64,000 nucleotides of DNA from assembly GCF_023544445.1 (NCBI RefSeq), contig NZ_JALPVJ010000027.1, forward strand, positions 1 to 64,000. Direction: 5' to 3'. Of this stretch, positions 36,345 to 45,400 are shown one piece after another. Under the pieces are notes generated by a model. The model did not search any database and was not told where the DNA came from. It saw nothing but the letters and a program-made list of their open reading frames with translations. Source of the DNA: Actinoplanes sp. M2I2. GTDB taxonomy: Bacteria > Actinomycetota > Actinomycetes > Mycobacteriales > Micromonosporaceae. The position numbers and the translations under genes were made by a program. Numbering within the stretch: position 1 is the stretch's first letter; each line of letters opens with the position of its first letter.

Positions 36345-37201
36345 AGATCGCCCTCGACCCCTACATGCTGCGCCGGGTCCCGTTGCTCGAGTTGCCCCGG
36401 ACGGTGGCCGGCCTGGGCTACCACCACATCGAACTCTCGCCGCGCGACGACTTCCTGCCCTTCTTCCTCCATCCGCGGGTCGACAAGGCCGGGGTGGCGG
36501 CGTTCCGCAAGGCCCTGACCGAGGCGGAAGTCACCGTGGCGTCGGTGCTGCCGCTCTACCGGTGGTCGGGCCCGGACGAGGACGAGCGGCAGGCGGCCGT
36601 CCGCTACTGGAAGCGGGCCATCGAGATCACCGTCGACCTCGGTGTGGACGTCATGAACTCGGAATTCAACGGCCGCCCGGAGCACGCGGCCGAAAGCGAG
36701 GCCCAGTTCTGGCGCTCGATGGAAGAGTTGCTGCCCGTCTTCGAGCGGGAAGGCGTCCGCCTGGTCCTCGAACCACACCCCGACGACTTCATCGAGGACG
36801 GCATCGAGGCGGTCAACCTGATCCGCGGCATCAACAGCGACCTGGTCTCGTTCCTCTACTGCTGCCCGCACACGTTCCACCAGGGCGGCAACCTGGCCGA
36901 GATCATCCGCTACGCCGGCCCGCTGCTCACCCAGCTGCACCTGGCCGACTCGTTCGACTTCCGCGCCTCGTCGGGCCTGCGCTACATCGTCAACCCGCCC
37001 GGCTCGGCCGCCCGCATCCACCAGCACCTCGACATCGGTCAGGGCGAAGTCGACTGGGACCTGTTCTTCACGACCCTGGCCGACGTCGGGTTCGACGGCA
37101 TCGCCACCGTCTGCGTCTTCGCCTGGGAGGAACGGGCCGAGGACAGCGCCCGCTTCAACCTGTCCGAGATCACCCGATACACCGAGAAGATCGCCACCTG
37201 A
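36341..37201 (+). CDS. iolH: IolH-like sugar phosphate isomerase/epimerase
   Basis: A 286-residue TIM-barrel protein of the xylose-isomerase-like superfamily. [20 protein letters not shown] at the start, VMNSEFNGRPEHAAESEAQF and LVLEPHPDDFIEDGIEAVNL match IolH from inositol clusters, whose precise reaction is not settled. It ends the operon and is followed within 4 bases by a strong hairpin. The ATG overlaps the iolG stop (ATGA). Confidence 0.85.
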   Translation: MKIALDPYMLRRVPLLELPRTVAGLGYHHIELSPRDDFLPFFLHPRVDKAGVAAFRKALTEAEVTVASVLPLYRWSGPDEDERQAAVRYWKRAIEITVDLGVDVMNSEFNGRPEHAAESEAQFWRSMEELLPVFEREGVRLVLEPHPDDFIEDGIEAVNLIRGINSDLVSFLYCCPHTFHQGGNLAEIIRYAGPLLTQLHLADSFDFRASSGLRYIVNPPGSAARIHQHLDIGQGEVDWDLFFTTLADVGFDGIATVCVFAWEERAEDSARFNLSEITRYTEKIAT

Positions 37202-37204
37202 CGC

Positions 37205-37257
37205 CCTCCGATCCACCGCGGCCAGGCCCACTCGGACCTGGCCGCCGTGGTCGGAGG
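37205..37257 (+). terminator. Terminator of the inositol operon
   Basis: CCTCCGA...GCGGCCAGG on the left pairs with CCTGGCCGC...TCGGAGG on the right, a stem of about 21 positions with two small mismatches and a 10-base loop. It starts 4 bases after the iolH stop, between convergent genes. Confidence 0.8.
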
Positions 37258-37286
37258 TGCTGCGGGACTCTCGGCCGCGCCGCACC

Positions 37287-37397
37287 CGCTGTGGCCGACC
37301 CGCGCGGATTGTGCTGAGCCCCCGCTCGCTGTGGCCCGATCCGCGCGGGTTGTGCTGAGCCTCGCTCGCTGTGGCCCGACCCGCTCGGGTTGTCCGG
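37287..37397. repeat. Three tandem copies of a 40-bp unit
   Basis: Copies start at 37287, 37327 and 37367, exactly 40 bases apart. Each begins CGCTGTGGCC and contains a GCGGRTTGT- or CGGGTTGT-like segment; the third copy is cut short. They lie between the inositol operon terminator and a convergent gene end at 37409. Confidence 0.85.
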
Positions 37398-37408
37398 CGG
37401 CGCGGCGG

Positions 37409-37921
37409 TCAGGTGAGGGCGAGCCGGCGACCGAGAGCGCCGACGTCGACCGGCCCGTCGGTGGTCACCCGCACGACGGCGCCCAGCGCCAGTGGCTCGG
37501 CCCGGGCCGCCCACGTGGGCCACGACTCCGTCAGGTGCCGCTGATCCTCGTAGAAGGCGGGCCGATTCCGGCGGACGTAGCGTTCCCGAGCAACCTCAGC
37601 CGGCACGTCACACCACACCTCGACCACCTCGCGCGCGCCCGCGCGCAGCAGACCGGCCCGGGCGTATTCAAGATCCCGCGGCCGGAACCACCAGGACTCC
37701 AGCAGCACGGCGCCATCGACGGCGGCGGCCAGCGTCCACAGGGTCTCCGACGCCGCACGCCCGAGAGCAGCGGCCGGAACCCGCGGGGCGACCACCGCCA
37801 GCGCCTCCTTGAGCGCGTCCTTCGACATCAGCGGCACCCCGGTGGCGTCGGCCAACGCGCTCGCGAGCGTCGACTTCCCCGAACCCGGCAGCCCGTTGAT
37901 CAGAATGACGCGCTCGGCCAC
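37409..37921 (-). CDS. P-loop kinase-like AAA protein
   Basis: A 170-residue nucleotide-binding protein. ILINGLPGSGKSTLA at the N-terminus is a Walker A loop of the small-molecule kinase/zeta-toxin-like group. VLLESWWF and a basic lid region (RERYVRRNRPAFYEDQRH) follow. The substrate is unknown; relatives phosphorylate antibiotics, sugars or nucleotides. GTG 37921 gives the natural start of the P-loop fold; the upstream open frame is a shadow. It lies 7 bases after the end of the SRPBCC gene on the same strand. Confidence 0.8.
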   Translation of the reverse strand: MAERVILINGLPGSGKSTLASALADATGVPLMSKDALKEALAVVAPRVPAAALGRAASETLWTLAAAVDGAVLLESWWFRPRDLEYARAGLLRAGAREVVEVWCDVPAEVARERYVRRNRPAFYEDQRHLTESWPTWAARAEPLALGAVVRVTTDGPVDVGALGRRLALT

Positions 37922-37928
37922 ACCACGA

Positions 37929-38429
37929 TCATGCCAACCGCCCGCCCTCCTCCCCGTCCGGCAGGAGCTCCGCGAAGCGGTTGAGGTAGAGCGGCCAGCC
38001 CTGGTCGTTGCCGAGTTCGTCGATGAGCGACTCCCACCCGGGACCGTGGCGATCGAGGAGGCGGTGTTCGAGCTCGACCCGCGTGACGCCGGGAGCCTCG
38101 GCGATGAACCGGACCTCGACCTCGCTGGTGTTCGCGAGGTCCTTCTCGAGCTCCCACTGCACGCCGATGTCCCAGCTGAAGACGATGCGGTTCGGCGGCT
38201 CGTAGGCCAGGATGCGCGCCCAGGCACACTCGGTGCCGTCCTCAGCGCGGTCGTAGATGCGCCCGCCCACCCGCGGCTCGAGCACCGTCTCGGCGATCGG
38301 TGAGCTCATCAGGTTGTGGTCGCGGGGCTTGATGTCCCCGAACTGCCGCGTGAACACCTCGAACGCCCGCTCCAGCGGCGCCCGCACGACAACCTGCCGC
38401 TGAACCGCCTCGGTTGCTGCCTCAGTCAC
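37929..38429 (-). CDS. SRPBCC (AHSA1-like) domain protein
   Basis: A 166-residue START/Bet v1-like fold protein of the activator-of-Hsp90 homologue group. VRAPLERAFEVFTRQFGDIK near the start and VGGRIYDRAEDGTECAWARI match this group, as does the C-terminal helix GWPLYLNRFAELL. In bacteria these are commonly encoded next to an ArsR regulator, as here, and may bind a hydrophobic ligand. The GTG start overlaps the ArsR stop (GTGA). Confidence 0.88.
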   Translation of the reverse strand: MTEAATEAVQRQVVVRAPLERAFEVFTRQFGDIKPRDHNLMSSPIAETVLEPRVGGRIYDRAEDGTECAWARILAYEPPNRIVFSWDIGVQWELEKDLANTSEVEVRFIAEAPGVTRVELEHRLLDRHGPGWESLIDELGNDQGWPLYLNRFAELLPDGEEGGRLA

Positions 38430-38749
38430 GACTCCTCCTCGTCCTCTTGTCCGACGATCTCTTGAAAGCCCTGCAGGGTCCGCTTCCAGAACATGTCGAG
38501 CTGGTCGCGAAGCGCGGACACCCCGGCGGGATTGAGCCGGTAGACCCGTCGCGTGCCCGCCGCCTCGTCGTCGACGAGCCCGGCGTCCTTGAGCACGCGC
38601 AGGTGCTGCGACACCGCCGGCCGGCTGATCGGCAGCTCGTCGGCCAGCTCGCCGACCGCACGAGGCCGCACAGCCAGGCATTCCACGATGGCGCGCCGGC
38701 TCGGATCGCCCAGAATCTCCCACCCGTCGGGCTCTCGGTAAGTGACCAC
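38426..38749 (-). CDS. ArsR-family regulator
   Basis: A 107-residue winged-helix repressor. GDPSRRAIVECLAVRPRAVG and ISRPAVSQHLRVLKDAGLVD form the DNA-binding domain, with the wing AAGTRRVYRLNPAGV. No metal-binding cysteine cluster is seen, so it belongs to the ArsR/AHSA1-paired subgroup and probably does not sense metals. A TAGCTT -10-like hexamer ends 7 bases before the GTG, so the transcript may be leaderless. A 10-bp inverted repeat spans the start. Confidence 0.88.
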   Translation of the reverse strand: MVTYREPDGWEILGDPSRRAIVECLAVRPRAVGELADELPISRPAVSQHLRVLKDAGLVDDEAAGTRRVYRLNPAGVSALRDQLDMFWKRTLQGFQEIVGQEDEEES

Positions 38750-38774
38750 GAACCGTAAGCTACGACTTACCGAG
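38734..38774. promoter_or_regulatory. ArsR operator candidate spanning the start codon
   Basis: CTCGGTAAGT (38734-38743) is exactly repeated in inverse as ACTTACCGAG (38765-38774), 21 bases apart, two helical turns centre to centre being plausible. The left arm is inside codons 3-6 of the ArsR gene and the right arm covers its promoter. Confidence 0.5.
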
Positions 38775-38821
38775 CCACCCCGTCAACCCCGGACACCACG
38801 GCTCGAGGAGTGCGCAGGCGG

Positions 38822-39823
38822 TCAGATGCCGGCCTTGCGACCGGCGGCGATCAAGTTCTCGGCGGCCAGGCGCAGGCCCTCGATCTGGTCGAGTTCGGTG
38901 TCCTCGTGTTCGATGTTGACGGCCATGTCGGGGTCGATCTCGTGCAGCGCCTGCAGGAACGGCACCCAGAAGTCGTCGCCGTGGCCGCGGCCGACGGCCA
39001 CGAACTGCCAGGCGGGCTTCTCGGGCCACTGATTGAGCGTGTTGTCGCCGCCGAGGCTGAGCGGGTTGCGGTCGGCCGGGGTGCGGGTGAAGCGGTCGTC
39101 GAGCACACCGAAGAGGCGGTTGTTCTCCTCGTTGATGCGGGTGTCCTTGGCCGCGGCGTGGAAAACCCGGTCGCCCAGATGCCTGATCGCGGCCACCGGG
39201 TCGATGCCTTGCCAGAACAGGTGGCTCGGGTCCATCTCGGCGCCGACGTGGGTGGCGTCGGTCTGCTCGATCAGACGCAGCAGCGTGGGCGGGTTGAAGA
39301 CCAGGTTCTGCGGGTGCATCTCGATGCACACCTTGACGTCGGCGTCGGCGGCCCGGGCCTGGATGTCGCGCCAGAACGGGACGGCCACCTCCTGCCACTG
39401 GTAGTCCAGGACGTCGAGGAACTGGCTGTCCCAGGGGTTCACCACCCAGTTGGCCACGGCGGCGCGCGCGTCGCTGCCGGGCAGGCCCGACATGGTGACC
39501 ACCCGTTTCACGCCGAGCAGGGCGGCCAGCTCGATGCTGCGCCGCAGATCGTCGGCGTGCCGGGGGCCGACGCGGGGGTCGGGGTTGAGCGGGTTGCCGT
39601 TGCAGTTCAGGCCGGTGAGGGTGATGCCGGCCTGGGCGTAGCGGCCCAGGTAGTCCTCACGGGCGCCGGCGCTGACGAGCAGGTCGTCGATGGGAATGTG
39701 CGGCGCGGCGATGAAGCCGCCCGTGTTGATCTCGGCGCTGGTCAGACCGAGCTCGCCGAGGATCTTGAGAGTTTCGTCGAGGGAGCGGTCGTGCAGGCAG
39801 GCCGTGTAGGCACCGAGGCGCAT
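38822..39823 (-). CDS. Sugar phosphate isomerase/epimerase
   Basis: A 333-residue xylose-isomerase-like TIM barrel. Metal and substrate segments include SAEINTGGF, KVCIEMHPQNLVFNP, GAEMDPSHLFWQG, FHAAAKDTRINEEN and the final NIEHEDTELDQIEGL. This is a longer subgroup often paired with Gfo/Idh/MocA dehydrogenases in sugar or inositol utilisation loci. It lies 10 bases after the dehydrogenase gene on the same strand and is likely coregulated by the LacI protein at 41101. Substrate unknown. Confidence 0.88.
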   Translation of the reverse strand: MRLGAYTACLHDRSLDETLKILGELGLTSAEINTGGFIAAPHIPIDDLLVSAGAREDYLGRYAQAGITLTGLNCNGNPLNPDPRVGPRHADDLRRSIELAALLGVKRVVTMSGLPGSDARAAVANWVVNPWDSQFLDVLDYQWQEVAVPFWRDIQARAADADVKVCIEMHPQNLVFNPPTLLRLIEQTDATHVGAEMDPSHLFWQGIDPVAAIRHLGDRVFHAAAKDTRINEENNRLFGVLDDRFTRTPADRNPLSLGGDNTLNQWPEKPAWQFVAVGRGHGDDFWVPFLQALHEIDPDMAVNIEHEDTELDQIEGLRLAAENLIAAGRKAGI

Positions 39824-39833
39824 GGCAGTCCTC

Positions 39834-40994
39834 TCAGAGGTGGGACGGTTGGTCGGTGGCCGACACGACGGCTTCCAGGACGCGCAGGTTGTGCAGGCCG
39901 TGGGCCAGGTCGGGGCAGGGCGGCAGACCTTTGGCGCCGGCGATCTGATCGAGGAACGCGCGGGCCTGGTAGACGAAGAAGTCGTTCTGGCCGTGACCGA
40001 CCGTGGGGAAGTCCATCGGCAGACCGCGGGCCACATAGGGATGCCACGGTCCGATGAACACGGTGCGGGCGCCGTTGACGGACACCTCGGGGCCGTCGTC
40101 GATGATGCTGAACTCGGCCGGGCGGGTCATGTCGAACGAGGCGGTGCCCCGCTCGCAGAACAGGTCGACGCGCAGTGTGTTGGCGTGGCCGAAAGCGACC
40201 CGGGACAGGGAGAAGGTGCCGACGGCTCCACTCGCGTAGCTGGTCGTGAAGGTGCACACGTCCTCGTTCTCGACCGGGACGAGCTCGTCGCTCACCTGGA
40301 CACCGCCGGCGTGACCCACGGCGACGCCCAGCGCCCGGGGTCGTTCGCGCACCAGCGTGGCCATCGTCGTGCCGCGGACCCCGCTGGTCGGGCCGCAGAA
40401 GAACTCCGCCAGATCGGTCAGGTGGCTGCCGATGTCGGCCAGCACTCCCGAGCCGGGCCCACCCTGATAGCGCCAGCTCATCGGGCGCCGGGGATCGAAG
40501 CCGTAGTCGCACCAGTAGTTGCCGACGAACTGGCGCACGGGGCCGAGAGCGCCCTCGACCTGCTCCTTCATGGCGTTGAGCGCGGGGGAGCGGCGGAAGG
40601 TGAAGCCGACCGCGCCGACCTGGCCGGGAGCCGCGGCGGCCGCGGCGGCCATCGCCTCGCCGTCGGTGACGCTCGGTGCCAGGGGTTTCTCGCAGAGGAC
40701 GTGCTTGCCGGCGGCCAGCGCGGCCTCGACGACCTCGCGGTGCAGGCTGTTGGCCACGGCGACGCTCACGGCGTCGACGTCGGGCGCCTCGATGACCGCA
40801 CGCCAGTCGCTCTCGGCCCGGGCGTAGCCGTAGCGCGCCGCGGCGTCGGCGGCGAACGGCTCATGGAGGTCGGCGATGGCGACCAGGCGCGGGGCGGGCT
40901 GATCCAGGCCGAAGACGGTGGCGGCCTGACGGTAGGCGTTGGCATGCGCACGGCCGACCATGCCGGCGCCGATCACGGCGACTCCAACTGTCAT
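39834..40994 (-). CDS. Gfo/Idh/MocA family oxidoreductase
   Basis: A 386-residue NAD(P)-dependent dehydrogenase. GVAVIGAGMVGRAHANAY is the dinucleotide site, VLCEKPLAPSV the family lysine motif, and GGPGSGVLADIGSHLTDLAE the catalytic segment. It starts near a LacI-type operator and runs divergently from the LacI gene. Together with the downstream isomerase it would oxidise and isomerise a sugar or cyclitol. It differs clearly from the IolG-like protein at 35319, so it is not a recent duplicate. Confidence 0.9.
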   Translation of the reverse strand: MTVGVAVIGAGMVGRAHANAYRQAATVFGLDQPAPRLVAIADLHEPFAADAAARYGYARAESDWRAVIEAPDVDAVSVAVANSLHREVVEAALAAGKHVLCEKPLAPSVTDGEAMAAAAAAAPGQVGAVGFTFRRSPALNAMKEQVEGALGPVRQFVGNYWCDYGFDPRRPMSWRYQGGPGSGVLADIGSHLTDLAEFFCGPTSGVRGTTMATLVRERPRALGVAVGHAGGVQVSDELVPVENEDVCTFTTSYASGAVGTFSLSRVAFGHANTLRVDLFCERGTASFDMTRPAEFSIIDDGPEVSVNGARTVFIGPWHPYVARGLPMDFPTVGHGQNDFFVYQARAFLDQIAGAKGLPPCPDLAHGLHNLRVLEAVVSATDQPSHL

Positions 40995-41025
40995 AGCGAC
41001 CTGCCTCAGGTGAGGGATGCGCTCT

Positions 41026-41039
41026 TTAAAGCGCTTTAA
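41026..41039. promoter_or_regulatory. LacI-family operator palindrome
   Basis: TTAAAGCGCTTTAA is a perfect 14-bp palindrome with the central CG step typical of LacI-family sites. It lies between the divergent starts at 40994 and 41101 and so can control both the dehydrogenase/isomerase pair and the regulator. Confidence 0.8.
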
Positions 41040-41100
41040 GACCCCTGTACTATCGATGTTGATCTCGCTGGGTGTCAAGGCGTGCACGAGGAGTGATTCG

Positions 41101-42120
41101 GTGGATCAGCGACCGCGACTGTCCGACGTGGCCGCCCGGGTCGGCGTCTCACCGGCGTCGGTCTCGCTCGTGCTGCGCGGCGCTCCCGGCCCCAGCGCCG
41201 AGACCCGTGAGCGCGTGCTCGCGGCCGCCGCCGAGCTGGGCTATCGGGCCGACCGCACGGCCAGCCTGCTCGCCCGGCGCCGGCGGCACCTGCTCGGCCT
41301 GCTGCTCGACGTGCGCAACCCGTTCCACGCCGAGCTGGCCGAGGAGATCCACGTCCAGGCCGACCGGGCGGGCTACGAGGTGGTGCTGTCGACGCTGACC
41401 CGCGACCGCGACGAGCCCCGGGCCATCGAGACCCTGCTCGACTTCCGCTGCGAGGCGCTGCTCCTGCTCGGCCCGGACGCGTCGGCCGACGAGCTGGGCA
41501 AGCTCGCCGGGCAGGTTCCGTGCGTGGTGGTCGGCCGGATGGTGCGCGGCGCCGACGTCGACGTGGTGCGCCCGGCCGACGACGTCGGTGTCGACGCCGC
41601 GCTCGACCATCTGATCGGTCTCGGACACTCCCGGATCGCCTTCGTCGACGGTGGCCGGGGCGCGGTGGCCGCCGCCCGGCGCCAGGGCTATCGGCGGGCG
41701 ATGCGCCGGGCCGGCCTGCCCGCGCACGTGCTGCCCGGCGACCACACCGAGGAGGGCGGCATACGGACAGGGCGCCGGCTCGCCGCCGAGGGCGAGCTGC
41801 CCACCGCCGTGGTCACCTCCAACGATCGCCTCGCGGTGGGCCTGATGGACGCGTTCGTCCGGGCCGGCATCGACGTCCCGGGCCGGGTGTCGGTGGTCGG
41901 CTACGACGACAGCACGCTGGCTCACCTGGCCCACATCGACCTGACCTCGGTCAATCAGGACGCTCCGGCGCAGGCGCGCGAGGCCGTGCTGGCCGCCGTC
42001 TCCCGCCTCGACGGCGGTCGCACGATGGCGAGCGAGATCGTGCTCGTCCCGCGATTGATCGTGCGAGGCAGCACCGCCCCGCCGGAAGATGTCGTACCCC
42101 TGGAGCAGAGTCCGCCGTGA
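41101..42120 (+). CDS. LacI-family transcriptional regulator
   Basis: A 339-residue repressor. The N-terminal helix-turn-helix reads RLSDVAARVGVSPASVSLVL; the sensor domain includes GLLLDVRNPFHAELAEEIHV and ends VSVVGYDDSTLAHLAHIDLT. It is divergent from the dehydrogenase/isomerase pair across the TTAAAGCGCTTTAA palindrome. GTG 41101 has ACGAGGAG 6 bases upstream; upstream in-frame sequence to 41017 overlaps the operator and is not expected to be translated. Confidence 0.93.
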   Translation: MDQRPRLSDVAARVGVSPASVSLVLRGAPGPSAETRERVLAAAAELGYRADRTASLLARRRRHLLGLLLDVRNPFHAELAEEIHVQADRAGYEVVLSTLTRDRDEPRAIETLLDFRCEALLLLGPDASADELGKLAGQVPCVVVGRMVRGADVDVVRPADDVGVDAALDHLIGLGHSRIAFVDGGRGAVAAARRQGYRRAMRRAGLPAHVLPGDHTEEGGIRTGRRLAAEGELPTAVVTSNDRLAVGLMDAFVRAGIDVPGRVSVVGYDDSTLAHLAHIDLTSVNQDAPAQAREAVLAAVSRLDGGRTMASEIVLVPRLIVRGSTAPPEDVVPLEQSPP

Positions 42121-42194
42121 CCGACGAGAGGGGGTCCAGGGTGAGAGTCGAATCCTGATGGCCGGCTCCGGCCGGGGGCCGGTAGCATCATCGG

Positions 42195-42463
42195 CGCGAG
42201 GCGCTGATGGGGACGAGTACGGTCGCACGCAGCCTGGAGCGACCCGGGGACGGTGGAAGCCCGGGGGCGTGCGCGATCGGAAGATCACCCCGGAGCCGTC
42301 GGAGGAAAGGTCGCGCGAGCGGCTGAGTAGAACCGACTGCAACCACTTCGAGTGGACCGTGGCCGATGACGCCGCGGTCAAAGAGGGTGGTACCGCGGGG
42401 CCTTCGTGACCTCGTCCCTCTGTTGATGACGTACACGTACGACACGTCCGACGGAGGAACTCC
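42195..42463 (+). promoter_or_regulatory. T-box leader of ileS
   Basis: The leader contains the T-box core AGGGTGGTACCGCGG at 42384-42398, whose UGGU bulge pairs with the 3' end of uncharged tRNA. GAGTAGAACCG (from about 42323) and the structured GC-rich segment before it fit the rest of the element. Candidate isoleucine specifier codons are ATC at 42276-42278 and 42284-42286. The element ends close to the ribosome-binding site at 42453, and there is no T-run, so control is more likely at translation initiation, as known for actinobacterial ileS. The 5' boundary is approximate. Confidence 0.88.
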
Positions 42464-45400
42464 TTGTACAGCCAGGTGCCCGCGCAGGTCGACCTGCCCG
42501 CGCTCGACCACGACGTCCTGCGTTTCTGGCAGGAGAAGCACATCTTCGCGCGCACCCTCGAGCAGTCCGCGGGCCGCCCCGAGTGGGTGTTCTACGAGGG
42601 CCCGCCCACCGCCAACGGCATGCCCGGCGCCCACCACATCGAGGCCCGCGTCTTCAAGGACGTCTTTCCGCGCTACCGCACGATGAAGGGCTTCCACGTC
42701 GCCCGCAAGGCCGGCTGGGACTGCCACGGCCTGCCGGTCGAGCTCGCCGTCGAGAAGGAGCTCGGCTTCAGCGGCAAGCCCGACATCGAGGCGTACGGGG
42801 TGGCGGCCTTCAACGACCGCTGCCGCGCGTCCGTCACCCGGCACACCGACGCGTTCGCCGAACTGACCGAGCGCATGGGCTACTGGGTCGACATGGACGA
42901 CGCCTACCGCACGATGGACCCCGACTACATCCAGTCGGTCTGGTGGTCGCTCAAGCAGATCTTCGACAAGGGTCTGCTCGTCGAGGACTTCCGGGTCGCG
43001 CCGTGGTGCCCGCGCGACCAGACCACCCTCTCCGACCACGAGCTGGCCCAGGGCTACGAGACCGACGTCGACCCGGCGGTCTACGTCCGCTTCCCGCTCA
43101 CCTCCGGCCCGCTCGCCGGTGAGGCCTCGCTGCTGGTCTGGACGACCACGCCGTGGACCCTGGTCTCCAACACCGCCGTCGCGGTCAACCCCGACGTCAC
43201 ATACGTCGTGGCCACCGACGGAAAGGAACGGCTCGTCGTGGCCGAGCCGCTGATGGGCCAGGCGCTGGGGGACGAGTGGCACGCGACCGGCGACTCGTTC
43301 ACCGGCAAGCAGCTCGAGCGGTGGACCTACCGCCCCCCGTTCGACCTGGTCGAGGTGCCGGACGCGCACATCGTCATCCTGGCCGGCTACGTCACCACCG
43401 AAAGCGGCACCGGCCTGGTGCACCAGTCACCCGCGTTCGGCGCGGACGACCTGGCCAGCTGCCGGGCCTACGGGCTGCCCATGGTCAACCCGGTGTTGCG
43501 CGACGGCACGTTCGAGCCGGAGCTCCCGCTGGTCGGCGGTCTTTTCTTCCGTACGGCGAACGAGCCGCTCGTCGAGGAGCTGCGGCGCACCGGCCTGTTG
43601 TTCCGTCTCGACCCGTACGAGCACCAGTACCCGCACTGCTGGCGCTGCCACACCGCGCTGATCTACTACGCCCAGCCCTCGTGGTACGTGCGGACCACGG
43701 CCGTCCGCGACCGGATGCTGCGCGAGAACGAGAAGACGACCTGGCAGCCCGAGACCGTCAAGCACGGCCGCTACGGCGACTGGCTGACCAACAACGTCGA
43801 CTGGGCGCTGTCGCGCAACCGCTACTGGGGCACCCCGCTGCCCATCTGGCGGTGCGACGACGGCCACCTGACCTGCATCGGCTCGCTCGCCGAGCTGGGT
43901 GAACGGGCCGGCCGCGACCTGTCCGGGCTCGACCCGCACCGCCCCTACATCGACGAGGTCACCTTCGACTGCCCGCAGTGCGCCCGGACGGCGACCCGCG
44001 TCCCGGAGGTCATCGACGCCTGGTACGACTCGGGTTCCATGCCGTTCGCCCAGTTCGGCTACCCGTACAAGAACAAGGAGCTCTTCGAGAAGCGCTTCCC
44101 GGCGCAGTTCATCTCCGAGGCGATCGACCAGACCCGCGGCTGGTTCTACACGTTGATGGCGGTCAGCACGCTGGTGTTCGACCGCTCGTCCTACGAGACC
44201 GTCGTCTGCCTGGGCCACATCCTCGCCGAGGACGGGCGCAAGATGTCCAAGCACCTCGGCAACATCCTCGAGCCGATCCCGCTGATGGACACGCACGGCG
44301 CCGACGCGGTCCGCTGGTTCATGGCCTGCGTCGGCTCGCCCTGGTCGGCCCGCCGGGTCGGCCCCACCACGCTGCAGGAGGTCGTGCGCAAGACCCTGCT
44401 GACCTACTGGAACACGGTCGCCTTCCAGGCGCTCTACGGCCGGGCCGCGGGCTGGGCCCCGTCCGCCGCCGATCCGGCCCCGGCCGACCGTCCGCTGCTC
44501 GACCGCTGGGTCCTCTCCGAGCTCAACCTCCTGGTCGGCAAGGTCGACGCCGCGTTCGCGGCCTTCGACACCCAGGAGGCGGGCCGCCTGCTCGCCGGCT
44601 TCGTCGACGACCTGTCCAACTGGTACGTGCGCCGCAGCCGCCGCCGCTTCTGGCGCGGTGACCCGGCCGCGCTGGCGACCCTGCACGAGGCCCTGCGCAC
44701 GGTGACCCTGCTGATGGCGCCGCTCACGCCGTTCGTCACCGAGCGCGTCTGGGGCGACCTGGTCGCCGCGGTCGACCCGGACGCGACCGAGTCCGTGCAT
44801 CTGGCCGCGTTCCCCACGCCCGACGAGTCGCTGGTCGACCCGGTCCTGTCGAAGCAGATGGCGCTGGTCCGCCGGCTCGTCGAGCTGGGCCGGGCGGCCC
44901 GCGCCGAGTCGGGCCAGAAGGTGCGCCAGCCGCTGTCCCGCGCCCTGGCCTCAGCCGCCGGCTTCGACGACCTGCCGGCCGATCTGCTCGCCGAGATCGC
45001 CGCCGAGCTCAACGTCGGCGAGGTCGGCCCGGTGGCCGGCTCGTTCGTCGACACGACGGCCAAGGCCAACTTCCGGACGCTGGGCCGGCGCTTCGGCAAG
45101 AAGGTGCAGCTCGTCGCCCAGGCGATCGCCGCCGCCGACGCCGCCGAGCTCAAGGAGGCGCTGCGCGCGTCCGGGACGGCGTCGCTCGAGGTCGACGGGG
45201 AGCCGGTCGCTCTCGGCCCCGACGAGGTCGTCATCACCGAGACCCCGCGGGCCGGCTGGGCGGTGTCGTCCGATGCGGGCGCCACCGTGGCCCTCGACCT
45301 CTCGCTGACCCCGGAGCTGCGCCGGGCCGGCATCGCGCGCGACGCCGTGCGCCAGATCCAGGAGGCCCGCAAGGCCAGCGGCCTCGAGGTGTCCGACCGC

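Noticed and set aside
37287-37397. CRISPR array
   Set aside because: The 40-bp units are contiguous with no unique spacers and no cas genes are near.
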